Assembly: GCF_018100905.1 (NCBI RefSeq)
Contig: NZ_JAGJEG010000002.1
Coordinates: forward strand, 248,001 to 312,000
Direction of reading: 5' to 3'
DNA length: 64,000 bases
DNA from: Pseudoalteromonas sp. MMG010
GTDB lineage: Bacteria > Pseudomonadota > Gammaproteobacteria > Enterobacterales > Alteromonadaceae
Position numbers and translations under genes: made by a program. Below, piece by piece: positions 8,594 to 16,258 of the stretch. Each line of letters begins with the position of its first letter. The stretch's first letter is position 1. The notes under the pieces are model-generated. The model was given only the letters and a program-made list of their open reading frames with translations. It did no database searches and had not been told where the DNA came from.

Positions 8594-9443
8594 AACTAAT
8601 TGCTCCTTTGCCAACACCTTCATATGCCGTAACTTTAACTTTTTTATCAGGGTAACTCATTTTAACTTGAGAAGATAAATAATCAGCAATACATTCAACC
8701 GTCGTGTCTATTGGCAATATGTCACATCGTTGCTCACTAATTGCCATTTCAAAATAACCTTGAGCTGATGTATAAGCAAAACATACATCGCCGGTTTTTG
8801 CTTTAATATGAACTAATTCATTGCTTTGTATTTTATCTTCAGCGGTTGCTAAATAAATATCCTGCCATTTTAATGACCATTCCTTTTGTAATCTCGGCAT
8901 ACTAATACCATCTAAACTAATGCCGATTTGTGAACGATGCCCATGGATTATTCGCTGACAATTTCCATCATGTTTTTTTAAACCGTGGCTATAGTGATAA
9001 TAAAAGCTTTTACTGTGCTCTGGTTGTAAATCAATATCAATTTTTTCTATATTTGTTGGTAATTGGGGTAATATCGTCGCAATTAAAAATTGTTTAACCG
9101 ACTCAATCGACACTTCATCAGCATCTATAAAGCAATAAGCTTGATTTGGTGCACTCATTGCTAAATGATAATTCTCACCGTAATTACAATCTAAAGTTGT
9201 ATGGTGCTCAAATTTTTCAATTTTAGTATTTTCTAAATTTGGAACGGCTAATCGATGATCAATGCAGTTATCTATAATGCCTTTGATTTGTTTTTTTACG
9301 AGGCCAAAATCTAAAACCATTGATTCGTCGTTTAGTTTTCCATGTAATGTTAAATCAACTAGCCAGCTTTCTCCTACTGCGCCACGTTTACTACATAAAA
9401 AAGAAAAATCTATCACTGTGAGTGAATCAACAAAAAGGATCAT
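8586..9443 (-). CDS. Duplicated 6-pyruvoyl-tetrahydropterin synthase/QueD-like protein
   Basis: 285 residues made of two PTPS-like repeats, against about 120-140 for a single QueD/PTPS. The first repeat (about 1-130) keeps the MVLDFGLVKKQI and DHRL signature but lacks the HGH zinc motif. The second (about 150-285) has SHGL, a Cys and IHGHR, the expected zinc ligands, and ends with a T-V-E-x-I-A segment and a YEG-type segment. The family makes 6-carboxy-tetrahydropterin for queuosine or pyruvoyl-tetrahydropterin for biopterin. No other queuosine genes are near, so the reaction is uncertain. It is translationally coupled to the M23 peptidase, an unexpected functional pairing. Confidence 0.82.
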   Translation of the reverse strand: MILFVDSLTVIDFSFLCSKRGAVGESWLVDLTLHGKLNDESMVLDFGLVKKQIKGIIDNCIDHRLAVPNLENTKIEKFEHHTTLDCNYGENYHLAMSAPNQAYCFIDADEVSIESVKQFLIATILPQLPTNIEKIDIDLQPEHSKSFYYHYSHGLKKHDGNCQRIIHGHRSQIGISLDGISMPRLQKEWSLKWQDIYLATAEDKIQSNELVHIKAKTGDVCFAYTSAQGYFEMAISEQRCDILPIDTTVECIADYLSSQVKMSYPDKKVKVTAYEGVGKGAISYA

Positions 9444-9594
9444 AAACTACCTTTACACTGGTTATAAGTCAGATGGAATTATAAAGCCTTATGATGTTAA
9501 TTGCCCGATTTTATAGCTTAAAATCAAGTTGCTTAAGTTAAGTGGACAAAAAACAGGCAGGTCATTCATATTTTTAACTGTTCAGAGTTGTTTG

Positions 9595-9610
9595 GCTTAC
9601 AAGTGTACGC
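9595..9610 (+). promoter_or_regulatory. FabR-like operator upstream of fabA
   Basis: GCTTACA-AG-TGTACGC is a near-perfect 7-2-7 palindrome (one mismatch) 38 bp before the fabA ATG. It closely resembles the FabR repressor sites known upstream of fabA and fabB in enterobacteria. A -10-like CATAAT lies at 9621-9626. No FabR gene is in the window. Confidence 0.55.
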
Positions 9611-9647
9611 TAAAGTAACTCATAATTTATAAGTAAAGATAAGTATT

Positions 9648-10163
9648 ATGGAACCTAAAAATAGCTATACAAAAGAAGAACTCGTTTTATGTGGTCAAGG
9701 TGAAATGTTCGGCGAAGGTAACTGCCGATTACCTAGTGATAACATGTTAATGATGGACCGTATAATAAAAATAAATGATGATGGCGGAACCCATGGTAAA
9801 GGTGAAATCATTGCTGAGCTAGATATTGACCCGAGTCTTTGGTTTTTTGATTGTCACTTTAAAGGTGACCCTGTAATGCCAGGTTGTTTAGGGCTTGATG
9901 CTATGTGGCAATTAGTTGGATTTTTCTTAGGTTGGTCTGGTGGTCCTGGTTTAGGCCGCGCACTAGGTGTGGGCGAAGTTAAATTCACAGGACAAGTATT
10001 ACCAACGGCAAAAAAAGTGACTTATCGTTTAGATATGAAACGCGTTATTAAACGTAAATTATTTATGGGTATGGCTGATGGTACTGTCGAAGTAGATGGC
10101 CGTGTTATCTATGAAGCGAAAGATTTAAAAGTTGGTTTATTCCAAGACACCAGTGCTTTTTAA
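9648..10163 (+). CDS. fabA: 3-hydroxydecanoyl-[ACP] dehydratase/isomerase FabA
   Basis: 171 residues, the normal FabA length. Catalytic His70 (FFDCHFKG) and Asp84 (CLGLDAMW) fall at exactly the E. coli positions, and PVMPGCLG is the classic motif. FabA dehydrates 3-hydroxydecanoyl-ACP and isomerises the trans-2 product to cis-3-decenoyl-ACP, the branch point for unsaturated fatty acids. A FabR-like palindrome upstream suggests control by membrane unsaturation. It converges on rmf, its common neighbour in gammaproteobacteria. Confidence 0.97.
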   Translation: MEPKNSYTKEELVLCGQGEMFGEGNCRLPSDNMLMMDRIIKINDDGGTHGKGEIIAELDIDPSLWFFDCHFKGDPVMPGCLGLDAMWQLVGFFLGWSGGPGLGRALGVGEVKFTGQVLPTAKKVTYRLDMKRVIKRKLFMGMADGTVEVDGRVIYEAKDLKVGLFQDTSAF

Positions 10164-10175
10164 AAAGCATTACGT

Positions 10176-10198
10176 AAAAAGGCCTTTAAGGCCTTTTT
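10176..10198. terminator. Bidirectional terminator between fabA and rmf
   Basis: AAAAAGGCC-TTTAA-GGCCTTTTT, a 9-bp perfect stem flanked by A- and T-runs, suitable for both convergent genes. Confidence 0.85.
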
Positions 10199-10213
10199 AA
10201 CTACAAATTTATA

Positions 10214-10384
10214 TCATGTTTTATATAAGTTTCGAGAATCAATTGCTTCACGCCAGCCACCTAACCATTGCGATTTTGGATCGGTTTGTTGATAAGGGCA
10301 TATTTCTTTAGAACGTCCGGCTAAACCCGCTTTAAAACCTTGAGAATGAGCTCTTTCTAAACGATCTCTTTTCTGTCTTTTCAT
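10214..10384 (-). CDS. rmf: Ribosome modulation factor RMF
   Basis: 56 residues starting MKRQKRDRLERAHSQGF, nearly identical to E. coli RMF through AGRSKE(I/M)CPYQ and SQWLGGWREA. I use the ATG at 10384-10382, with GAGGA 8 bases upstream, rather than the in-frame codon five residues earlier, because it matches the conserved N-terminus. RMF binds 70S ribosomes in stationary phase and drives their dimerisation into inactive 100S particles. The roughly 275 bp upstream to the TetR gene is very AT-rich, as expected for a growth-phase promoter, but I cannot assign boxes with confidence. Confidence 0.95.
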   Translation of the reverse strand: MKRQKRDRLERAHSQGFKAGLAGRSKEICPYQQTDPKSQWLGGWREAIDSRNLYKT

Positions 10385-10633
10385 CAGTAATATCCTCAAC
10401 TTTCATTTTATATTCGTAGAAAATTTTAACTTCAACTAATAAATAGTTAAAAAATAGATATATGCCAATTAAAAAAATAATTAAATAATTTGACAATAAC
10501 TAAACAATTGAATGCCAATAATTATTTTAAAATAATAGATCTATTTTATTAACTACCTAATTTACGACATACACGTGTATTTAAAGTTCAGCCAGTGTAT
10601 TTTAAAAATATAACTTTTTTCACTTGATTAATT

Positions 10634-10652
10634 AAAGACAATCGGTCTAATA
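10634..10652 (+). promoter_or_regulatory. TetR-family operator upstream of acuR-like gene
   Basis: TTAAAGACAATCGGTCTAA contains the inverted half-sites AGAC / GTCT separated by 5 bases. It is the same 19-mer, with one difference, as the site before acuI at 11314-11332. It ends 7 bases before the regulator's ATG, so binding would block the gene's own transcription or initiation. Confidence 0.7.
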
Positions 10653-10659
10653 TAAATTA

Positions 10660-11295
10660 ATGCTTAAAAATACATCAACTAAAGTACGTCGTGGCAGACC
10701 ACCAAAAATAGCCCGAGATAACGCTGACACCAAGGCGTTACTCATCCGTACGGGTTTAGAAATATTAACCGAATATGGATTTAGTGCGACAGGCTTAGAT
10801 ACAATTTTAAAACAAGCTAAGGTACCCAAGGGTTCTTTTTATCATTACTTTAAAAGTAAACATCTATTTGGTTTAGCCTTAGTGCAAGCTTACGATGAGT
10901 ACTTTATTGCAAAGTTAAAAAGTTCTTTACAACAATACGATGTTCCCCCTCTTGAACGCATCGTTAATTTTACCCAAAGCGCTGTGCTTGGCATGCAAAA
11001 GTATAACTTTAGACGCGGTTGTTTAGTTGGAAATTTAAACCAAGAATTAAACCACCTAGACGATGAATTGACACAACGTTTAGCCCAAAGTTATAAATCG
11101 TGGCAACAATTACTAAAAGCGTGTTTAGATGAAGCAAAACAACAACACACTATTGCCAGCTCAGTCGATACTGATTTAATGAGTGAGTATTTTTGGATTG
11201 GATGGGAAGGTGCAGTCATGCGCGCAAAGTTAACTAAGTCTCACAAACCTCTTACGTTATATACAGAAATGTTTTTACGTGCATTATTAACTTAA
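10660..11295 (+). CDS. acuR: TetR-family regulator, AcuR-like
   Basis: 211 residues with an N-terminal basic RRGRPPK tail, a TetR helix-turn-helix (about 28-72, ending KGSFYHYFKSK) and a C-terminal ligand domain containing FRRGCLVGNLNQEL. The latter segment is typical of the AcuR/NemR-like subgroup. AcuR of Rhodobacter represses acuI and is released by acrylate. The gene sits 45 bp upstream of an acuI homologue, and both share one operator sequence, so autoregulation and control of acuI are well supported. No clear Shine-Dalgarno is visible before the ATG. The AcuR name rests on family resemblance plus context. Confidence 0.75.
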   Translation: MLKNTSTKVRRGRPPKIARDNADTKALLIRTGLEILTEYGFSATGLDTILKQAKVPKGSFYHYFKSKHLFGLALVQAYDEYFIAKLKSSLQQYDVPPLERIVNFTQSAVLGMQKYNFRRGCLVGNLNQELNHLDDELTQRLAQSYKSWQQLLKACLDEAKQQHTIASSVDTDLMSEYFWIGWEGAVMRAKLTKSHKPLTLYTEMFLRALLT

Positions 11296-11313
11296 TGTTT
11301 TTTTTAATTATTT

Positions 11314-11332
11314 AAAGACGATCGGTCTAAAA
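11314..11332 (+). promoter_or_regulatory. TetR-family operator upstream of acuI
   Basis: TTAAAGACGATCGGTCTAA, with AGAC / GTCT half-sites around GATCG, ends 8 bases before the acuI ATG. It differs at one position from the site at 10634-10652. An independent promoter for acuI under the same repressor is therefore likely. Confidence 0.7.
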
Positions 11333-11340
11333 GGTATTTT

Positions 11341-12339
11341 ATGAGTGAATCAATAAAAGCAGTTGTTATAAATAATGTAAATGATGAATATACCGCAGAA
11401 TATAAAACGGTTGCGGTTAACGATCTCCCACAATTTGATGTCGCTATTGATGTAGCCTTTAGTACATTAAATTATAAAGATGGTTTGGCAATTACAGGCC
11501 AAGGTCCTGTAGTAAGAGAATTTCCGATGATCCCCGGTATTGATTTAGCCGGTGAAGTTATTAGTAGTGCTTCTAATGAATTTACAGCCGGGCAAAAGGT
11601 CATATTAAATGGTTATTCTGTTGGAGAAAAATATTGGGGGGGCCTTTCTCAACGCGCACATTTAAAGAGCGACTGGCTGATCCCCCTACCCGATTCTTTA
11701 TCGCTTAAGCAAGTAATGCAAATTGGTACCGCTGGCTATACCGCCATGTTAAGTATTATTGCATTAGAAAAACACGGTATTAAACCTGATAGTGGCGAAA
11801 TATTAGTGACAGGTGCCAATGGCGGTGTTGGAAGTTTTGCTATTTATTTACTCAACCAGCTTGGCTATGATGTTGTTGCATCTACTGGTCGATTAGAACA
11901 ATCAGATTACCTTAAATATTTAGGTACTAAAACTGTAATTTCGCGTACAGATTTATCAACCCCTGGCAAACCACTACAAAAAGAACGTTACGGTGGTGCA
12001 ATCGATTGTGTTGGCAGTCATACCCTTGCCAATGTTTGTGCTTCATTAAAGTATGCTGGTGCAGTGAGTGCGTGTGGCTTAGCGCAAGGAATGGAATTAC
12101 CCGCTTCAGTAGCCCCATTTATTTTACGTGGTATTACATTAATTGGTATTGATAGTGTAATGCGCCCTAAAGCAGACAGAATCGAAGCGTGGAGTCGTTT
12201 AGCGCAATTGGTTAGCAGTGATTATTTAGATGAGATCTCAACTGAAATAAAGTTAGCTGATACGATTGAACACGCAAATCGACTTATGAAAGGTGATGTG
12301 CGCGGTCGTATTGTTGTTAATTGTAATATCAATGGCTAA
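11341..12339 (+). CDS. acuI: Acryloyl-CoA reductase-type MDR oxidoreductase (AcuI/YhdH)
   Basis: 332 residues, the usual AcuI/YhdH length. NYKDGLAITGQGPVVREFP near residue 43 and the Rossmann motif TGANGGVG at 157-164 identify the zinc-free medium-chain reductase family. AcuI reduces acryloyl-CoA to propionyl-CoA with NADPH, detoxifying acrylate made from the algal osmolyte DMSP, which fits a marine host. The upstream TetR gene and twin operators support acrylate-type induction. No DMSP lyase is in the window, so the protein may serve general acrylate resistance. Confidence 0.85.
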   Translation: MSESIKAVVINNVNDEYTAEYKTVAVNDLPQFDVAIDVAFSTLNYKDGLAITGQGPVVREFPMIPGIDLAGEVISSASNEFTAGQKVILNGYSVGEKYWGGLSQRAHLKSDWLIPLPDSLSLKQVMQIGTAGYTAMLSIIALEKHGIKPDSGEILVTGANGGVGSFAIYLLNQLGYDVVASTGRLEQSDYLKYLGTKTVISRTDLSTPGKPLQKERYGGAIDCVGSHTLANVCASLKYAGAVSACGLAQGMELPASVAPFILRGITLIGIDSVMRPKADRIEAWSRLAQLVSSDYLDEISTEIKLADTIEHANRLMKGDVRGRIVVNCNING

Positions 12340-12414
12340 TTGTTTTGAGTTTTACTATCTAACTCCTGTTAATAAATTTATAATACTCAGGTATTTATTA
12401 TCAGGAGACAAGTA

Positions 12415-12831
12415 ATGAGCAACCAAGAAATATATGGCAACAACCCTCTTCAAGGTGTAAAGCTAGAACAAGTAGTCGAACAACTCGTTGAGCAATATGG
12501 TTGGGAGTTATTATATGCTTATTTACAAATAAACTGTTTTAATAAAAATCCTGATATAAAGTCAACGGTAAAATTTTTACGTAAAACACAGTGGGCTCAA
12601 GATAAAGTAGAAAACTTTTATTTGTATCGCTTAAAAAACTTACCTAAACCAGATGATGTTCAGTATGAATTACCACCCCGTGACCGTGTGATCCCAAGTG
12701 ATCACAAACCGGGTGAACCCTGTGAGCTTAGTTTTAGTGATGCAAAACGAATACAAGCTAAAAAAGAGGCTAAAGACAGAGCGCGTACACGTAAACAACG
12801 TTCAAATCCAAGTAATCCTTGGGGTAATTAG
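12415..12831 (+). CDS. VF530-family DNA-binding protein (DUF2132)
   Basis: 138 residues. The first 75 match the small VF530/DUF2132 fold: NNPLQGVKLEQVVEQLVEQYGWELL, then NPDIKSTVKFLRKTQWAQDKVE. The family's Vibrio fischeri founder has a known structure and is described as DNA-binding; its biological role is not established. The C-terminal 60 residues are a charged extension rich in Lys/Arg (KKEAKDRARTRKQR) and probably disordered. A CAGGAG site precedes the ATG. It lies alone between acuI and a strong terminator. Confidence 0.85.
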   Translation: MSNQEIYGNNPLQGVKLEQVVEQLVEQYGWELLYAYLQINCFNKNPDIKSTVKFLRKTQWAQDKVENFYLYRLKNLPKPDDVQYELPPRDRVIPSDHKPGEPCELSFSDAKRIQAKKEAKDRARTRKQRSNPSNPWGN

Positions 12832-12843
12832 CAAATTAAAAAT

Positions 12844-12875
12844 AAAAAAGCCAGCTTCTTTAAGCTGGCTTTTTT
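12844..12875. terminator. Bidirectional terminator
   Basis: AAAAAAGCCAGCTT-CTTT-AAGCTGGCTTTTTT, a 14-bp stem with flanking A/T runs, between the convergent VF530 and miaE genes. Confidence 0.9.
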
Positions 12876-12896
12876 ATTATCAAACAGTCATTAAAA

Positions 12897-13469
12897 TCAA
12901 TGCAATGCAGCAGTAAACGGAATGCTTGCACAAATTTCGGCCTCAGCGACAAGAAGCTCTTCTAAGCGAATATCAACCTCTTCTTTATCAAAATATTCGT
13001 ATGCGAGTTCAACAAATAAGTTTTTATGTTTTTCTTCAGATTTAGCTATCGCCACATAAAAATCTTTATCTCTGCCCTCAGGTAACGCTTGTGCTACTAA
13101 AGAAAAACGTTCATGTCCACGTGCCTCAATCACACCACCAACGAGTAAACGATCCATTAAAAAGCCATCTTTACCGTGGCGAAACAATGCACGTATTTTT
13201 TTAATATAAGGGTCTTTTTTATCATCTCCTAACGTCGTATCTCGCTCGGTTAGTAACTTTAAAACTTGTTTAAAGTGAATTAACTCTTCTAGAGCTAAGT
13301 CTGTCATTGCTTTTACTAATTTAGGTTTATCGGGGTAATGCGACAACATTGAGATTGCCATACCCGATGCTTTTTTTTCTGCAGCAGCATGATCTTGTAA
13401 AAACGTATTAAAGTCGGCCATGACAGCGTCAGTCCATTCAAAAGGCGTGTTGTATTTTAATTCAAACAT
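12897..13469 (-). CDS. miaE: tRNA-(ms2io6A)-hydroxylase MiaE
   Basis: 190 residues of the ferritin-like di-iron family. Glu/His pairs appear in EELIHFKQ and in SEEKHKN, with a further Glu in EARGHERFSL, giving the expected di-iron ligand set. MiaE hydroxylates 2-methylthio-N6-isopentenyl-adenosine at position 37 of tRNAs reading UNN codons, an oxygen-dependent step. It stands alone between a strong terminator and the sulfotransferase-like gene. Confidence 0.92.
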   Translation of the reverse strand: MFELKYNTPFEWTDAVMADFNTFLQDHAAAEKKASGMAISMLSHYPDKPKLVKAMTDLALEELIHFKQVLKLLTERDTTLGDDKKDPYIKKIRALFRHGKDGFLMDRLLVGGVIEARGHERFSLVAQALPEGRDKDFYVAIAKSEEKHKNLFVELAYEYFDKEEVDIRLEELLVAEAEICASIPFTAALH

Positions 13470-13549
13470 GATTATACCCTAAAAAAATTTGCCGCATTTT
13501 AGCGTAAAACACCATAAAAATCTTGTTTAGTCGTTAAGAATTAAGCTAT

Positions 13550-14194
13550 TTAAATTGTATCTGGATAGATATGCTTATCTATTTTGCCTTTAGCTGTGGA
13601 GTCTATTTTAAATTCATGCTTAATCGAATTCCATGCCGTTACTTTTCCACCAGCATTTAACAACTGAAAATCATTGCTTAGAGTTTGCTCTACGTTTAAA
13701 AACTGGCAAAAATCACGGTAACTTTTATCATTAGCAATATCGATAAATAAAATGTCATCGGGTCTGTTTATAAAGTACGCTTTTACATTTGATATATGCT
13801 TTTTATAACAATCAGTTAAATAATCATCACTATTAATATTAGAGAGGGTTAAGTTATCAAACGTATTTAAAAAACAGCGTTTTATATGAATATTGAATCC
13901 GCCATCAGAGCGGGTTAAGTTAGTGTGCATTCGTAACAATAGCTGCCTTATAGAAGGAAGCCATTTAGATAAATCACGCTCTAGGTAGATAAATTTTGAA
14001 TGTGGATACAGGGTATCTAAATAGATAAAATCGTTGAAAATAGGTGTGTCTGCTAGGGCTTGAGCCTGAGCAAAACATTTTTCAGTATAAGCGGTATGTG
14101 CTGTAAATATATTGAGGTTTAATAAAGCATTGCAAACACTTGTTGTGCCGGTACGTGGTAGTCCGATTACAAATATTTTATTGTCTTGATTCAT
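13550..14194 (-). CDS. Sulfotransferase-like protein
   Basis: 214 residues. GLPRTGTTS at 11-19 is the 5'-phosphosulfate-binding loop of PAPS-dependent sulfotransferases. FIYLERDLSKWLPS (about 88-101) resembles the 3'-phosphate segment. The rest is poorly conserved to my eye. The family transfers sulfate from PAPS to hydroxyl or amino groups of lipids, sugars or small molecules; the acceptor here cannot be predicted. It is isolated from biosynthetic genes. Confidence 0.75.
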   Translation of the reverse strand: MNQDNKIFVIGLPRTGTTSVCNALLNLNIFTAHTAYTEKCFAQAQALADTPIFNDFIYLDTLYPHSKFIYLERDLSKWLPSIRQLLLRMHTNLTRSDGGFNIHIKRCFLNTFDNLTLSNINSDDYLTDCYKKHISNVKAYFINRPDDILFIDIANDKSYRDFCQFLNVEQTLSNDFQLLNAGGKVTAWNSIKHEFKIDSTAKGKIDKHIYPDTI

Positions 14195-14272
14195 TTAATA
14201 TAACTTTAGTAATTAATTGATATAACAGAATTTACAAAGTATCAGAAGCAATTAACCACTGATACTCTTATA

Positions 14273-14650
14273 TTATTGTATAAAACTTGAAACTAATAAA
14301 ATCCCAGCACTTATCGCAAGTGTTGCAAATGTAGATAGCATACCGACCACTCTTAGCTGAAAAGTCCCCTGTTGAATGGCTGTTAAATGGCAAATTCGAC
14401 CAATGACAAACAATACACCTAATGCATGAATGTAGTAGCTACTTGTGCCTTGATATTCAACTAAAAAAATGAGGATTAAAGCAAAAGGAACGTACTCAAT
14501 AAAATTACCATGGGCACGAGTGGCACGCAGTAGGTTTTCATTGTTATCAGTACCTAATGATATTTGGTTTGCTTTACGAACTTTAACAACATTAATACTT
14601 AAGTATACGTAGATAAATGCAAGTAATGCAGCATAAAATGAAATAATCAA
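14273..14650 (-). CDS. MAPEG family membrane protein (YecN-like)
   Basis: 125 residues with four hydrophobic helices and the MAPEG motif RATRAHGNFIEYVPFALI (about 44-61). Soluble substrates of bacterial members are mostly unknown; eukaryotic members act in glutathione and eicosanoid metabolism. The frame opens with TTG at 14650-14648, with AAGGA 9 bases upstream. The nearby ATG is in another frame and runs straight into a TGA (ATGTTTTGA), so a TTG start is the best reading. Confidence 0.85.
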   Translation of the reverse strand: MIISFYAALLAFIYVYLSINVVKVRKANQISLGTDNNENLLRATRAHGNFIEYVPFALILIFLVEYQGTSSYYIHALGVLFVIGRICHLTAIQQGTFQLRVVGMLSTFATLAISAGILLVSSFIQ

Positions 14651-14759
14651 AACATAATTCCTTAAATTAATTTTTACTTATATTAGCATAGTAATCGCAA
14701 TAACTAAGTAAAACAGTAAGCCTTATATTTATGTTATTGTTAGCAATATACATATATGA

Positions 14760-16136
14760 ATGTTAAAACTATTGCAAAAAAGGCCTCAAATGTTTGTACC
14801 TAGAAAAGTAGCCGATCGATACAGAGAAATCATAAACAGTATTGGTTTCTATCCATCGATGATATCCGTTTTATTTTTAGCCTTTGCCCTTTTTACAATG
14901 TCTATTGAATACCTTGATATCATTAAATCACTAAAGTCTGAAATAGCCGTACTTTTAGTCGATAGCGCTGAAAACGCACGAACCATTTTAAGTACGCTTG
15001 CTGGTAGCATCATTTCGTTAACTGTATTTAGCTTTTCAATGGTGATGGTGGTTTTAAACTCAGCAAGTGCAAGTTTATCACCCCGTGTTGTACCTGGCTT
15101 AATCACCAGAAAGTCACACCAACTGGTTTTAGGCTTTTATTTAGGGAGTATTATTTATTCTATTATTATGTTGATAAACATTAATAAACTCAGTAATGAT
15201 AGTAATGCAATTCCTTCTTTGGGTATTTTGTTTTCATTAAGCTTTGGCCTTATTTCATTAGGCTTATTTGTATTTTTTATCCACTCTATTTCTAAGGCCA
15301 TTCAAGTAGATAACGTATTAAACGGATTGTTTAAGCAAACAAAAAGCGAAATCCGCTCAATACAACAAAAACAACAAGACACGCCTAATGAGCATTTTCC
15401 CGATTTTACACACTGGCATGCCGTAAATAGTATAACTGAAGGCTATTTTAAAGGTGTACATAGCGATAAATTGTGTGCCATTTTAGCAAAGCATGACTTA
15501 AAAATTTATATCGTCGTAAACCAAGGCTATTTTACGGTTAAAGGCTATCCATTTTTAAAGTGTGATAAAGATATCAGCAAAGATGAAGCATTGCTCAAAT
15601 CAGTACTTGATTGCTTTATTTTTTATATTGAAGAATACATAAGCGATCATTATCGATATGGCTTAACACAAATATCAGAAATAGCGGTTAAAGCCATGAG
15701 TCCGGGAATAAACGATCCTGGTACGGCGGTAAAAGCTATCGACATGCTCAGTATTATATTAATAGAAAGGTTGTCGATAAGTGATATTAATTACTCATAT
15801 AAACACAGCGATAAATCCCCACTTTTGTATATTCACGAAACCAGTTTTTCTGAATTACTGCACGATAACTTTACCCCATTACGTAATTATGCAAAATCAG
15901 ATGCCTATGTGATGACCAATGTATTAGAGGCATTTAAAAACATTTTATTTATTGCCCATGAGAATTTAGCCGCAAGAAATAGCTTATTTAATTATTTAAA
16001 TGCGATAGTTGATGATATTAATGAAAATGTGACAAACCAATACGACCGAATTGAAATTAACAATATGCTAAAATCAATTGCCCGAATAAGTGAGCAACAA
16101 GGAAACTTATTAGTTGCTCGGTTTAATAAACATTAA
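14760..16136 (+). CDS. DUF2254 membrane protein
   Basis: 458 residues. Four hydrophobic helices occupy about 30-180. The segment SLTVFSFSMVMVVLNSASASLSPR is the DUF2254 hallmark, and SPGINDPGTAVKAID appears in the C-terminal soluble half. DUF2254 proteins are widespread integral membrane proteins with no established function. The ATG overlaps no neighbour and the gene ends before a bidirectional terminator shared with maeA. Confidence 0.85.
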   Translation: MLKLLQKRPQMFVPRKVADRYREIINSIGFYPSMISVLFLAFALFTMSIEYLDIIKSLKSEIAVLLVDSAENARTILSTLAGSIISLTVFSFSMVMVVLNSASASLSPRVVPGLITRKSHQLVLGFYLGSIIYSIIMLININKLSNDSNAIPSLGILFSLSFGLISLGLFVFFIHSISKAIQVDNVLNGLFKQTKSEIRSIQQKQQDTPNEHFPDFTHWHAVNSITEGYFKGVHSDKLCAILAKHDLKIYIVVNQGYFTVKGYPFLKCDKDISKDEALLKSVLDCFIFYIEEYISDHYRYGLTQISEIAVKAMSPGINDPGTAVKAIDMLSIILIERLSISDINYSYKHSDKSPLLYIHETSFSELLHDNFTPLRNYAKSDAYVMTNVLEAFKNILFIAHENLAARNSLFNYLNAIVDDINENVTNQYDRIEINNMLKSIARISEQQGNLLVARFNKH

Positions 16137-16206
16137 CAGGGCTTTGAGATGCTCTGTAAAGCGCATTGAATGAGTAGTAATGATTATTTTAAAATATTAC
16201 AGCACT

Positions 16207-16234
16207 AAAAAAACAAGCCGAAGCTTGTTTTTTT
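16207..16234. terminator. Bidirectional terminator
   Basis: AAAAAAACAAGC-CGAA-GCTTGTTTTTTT, a 12-bp stem closing a CGAA tetraloop, between the convergent DUF2254 and malic enzyme genes. Confidence 0.9.
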
Positions 16235-16258
16235 AGTTTGTGTTGTTAGTTTGTATTG

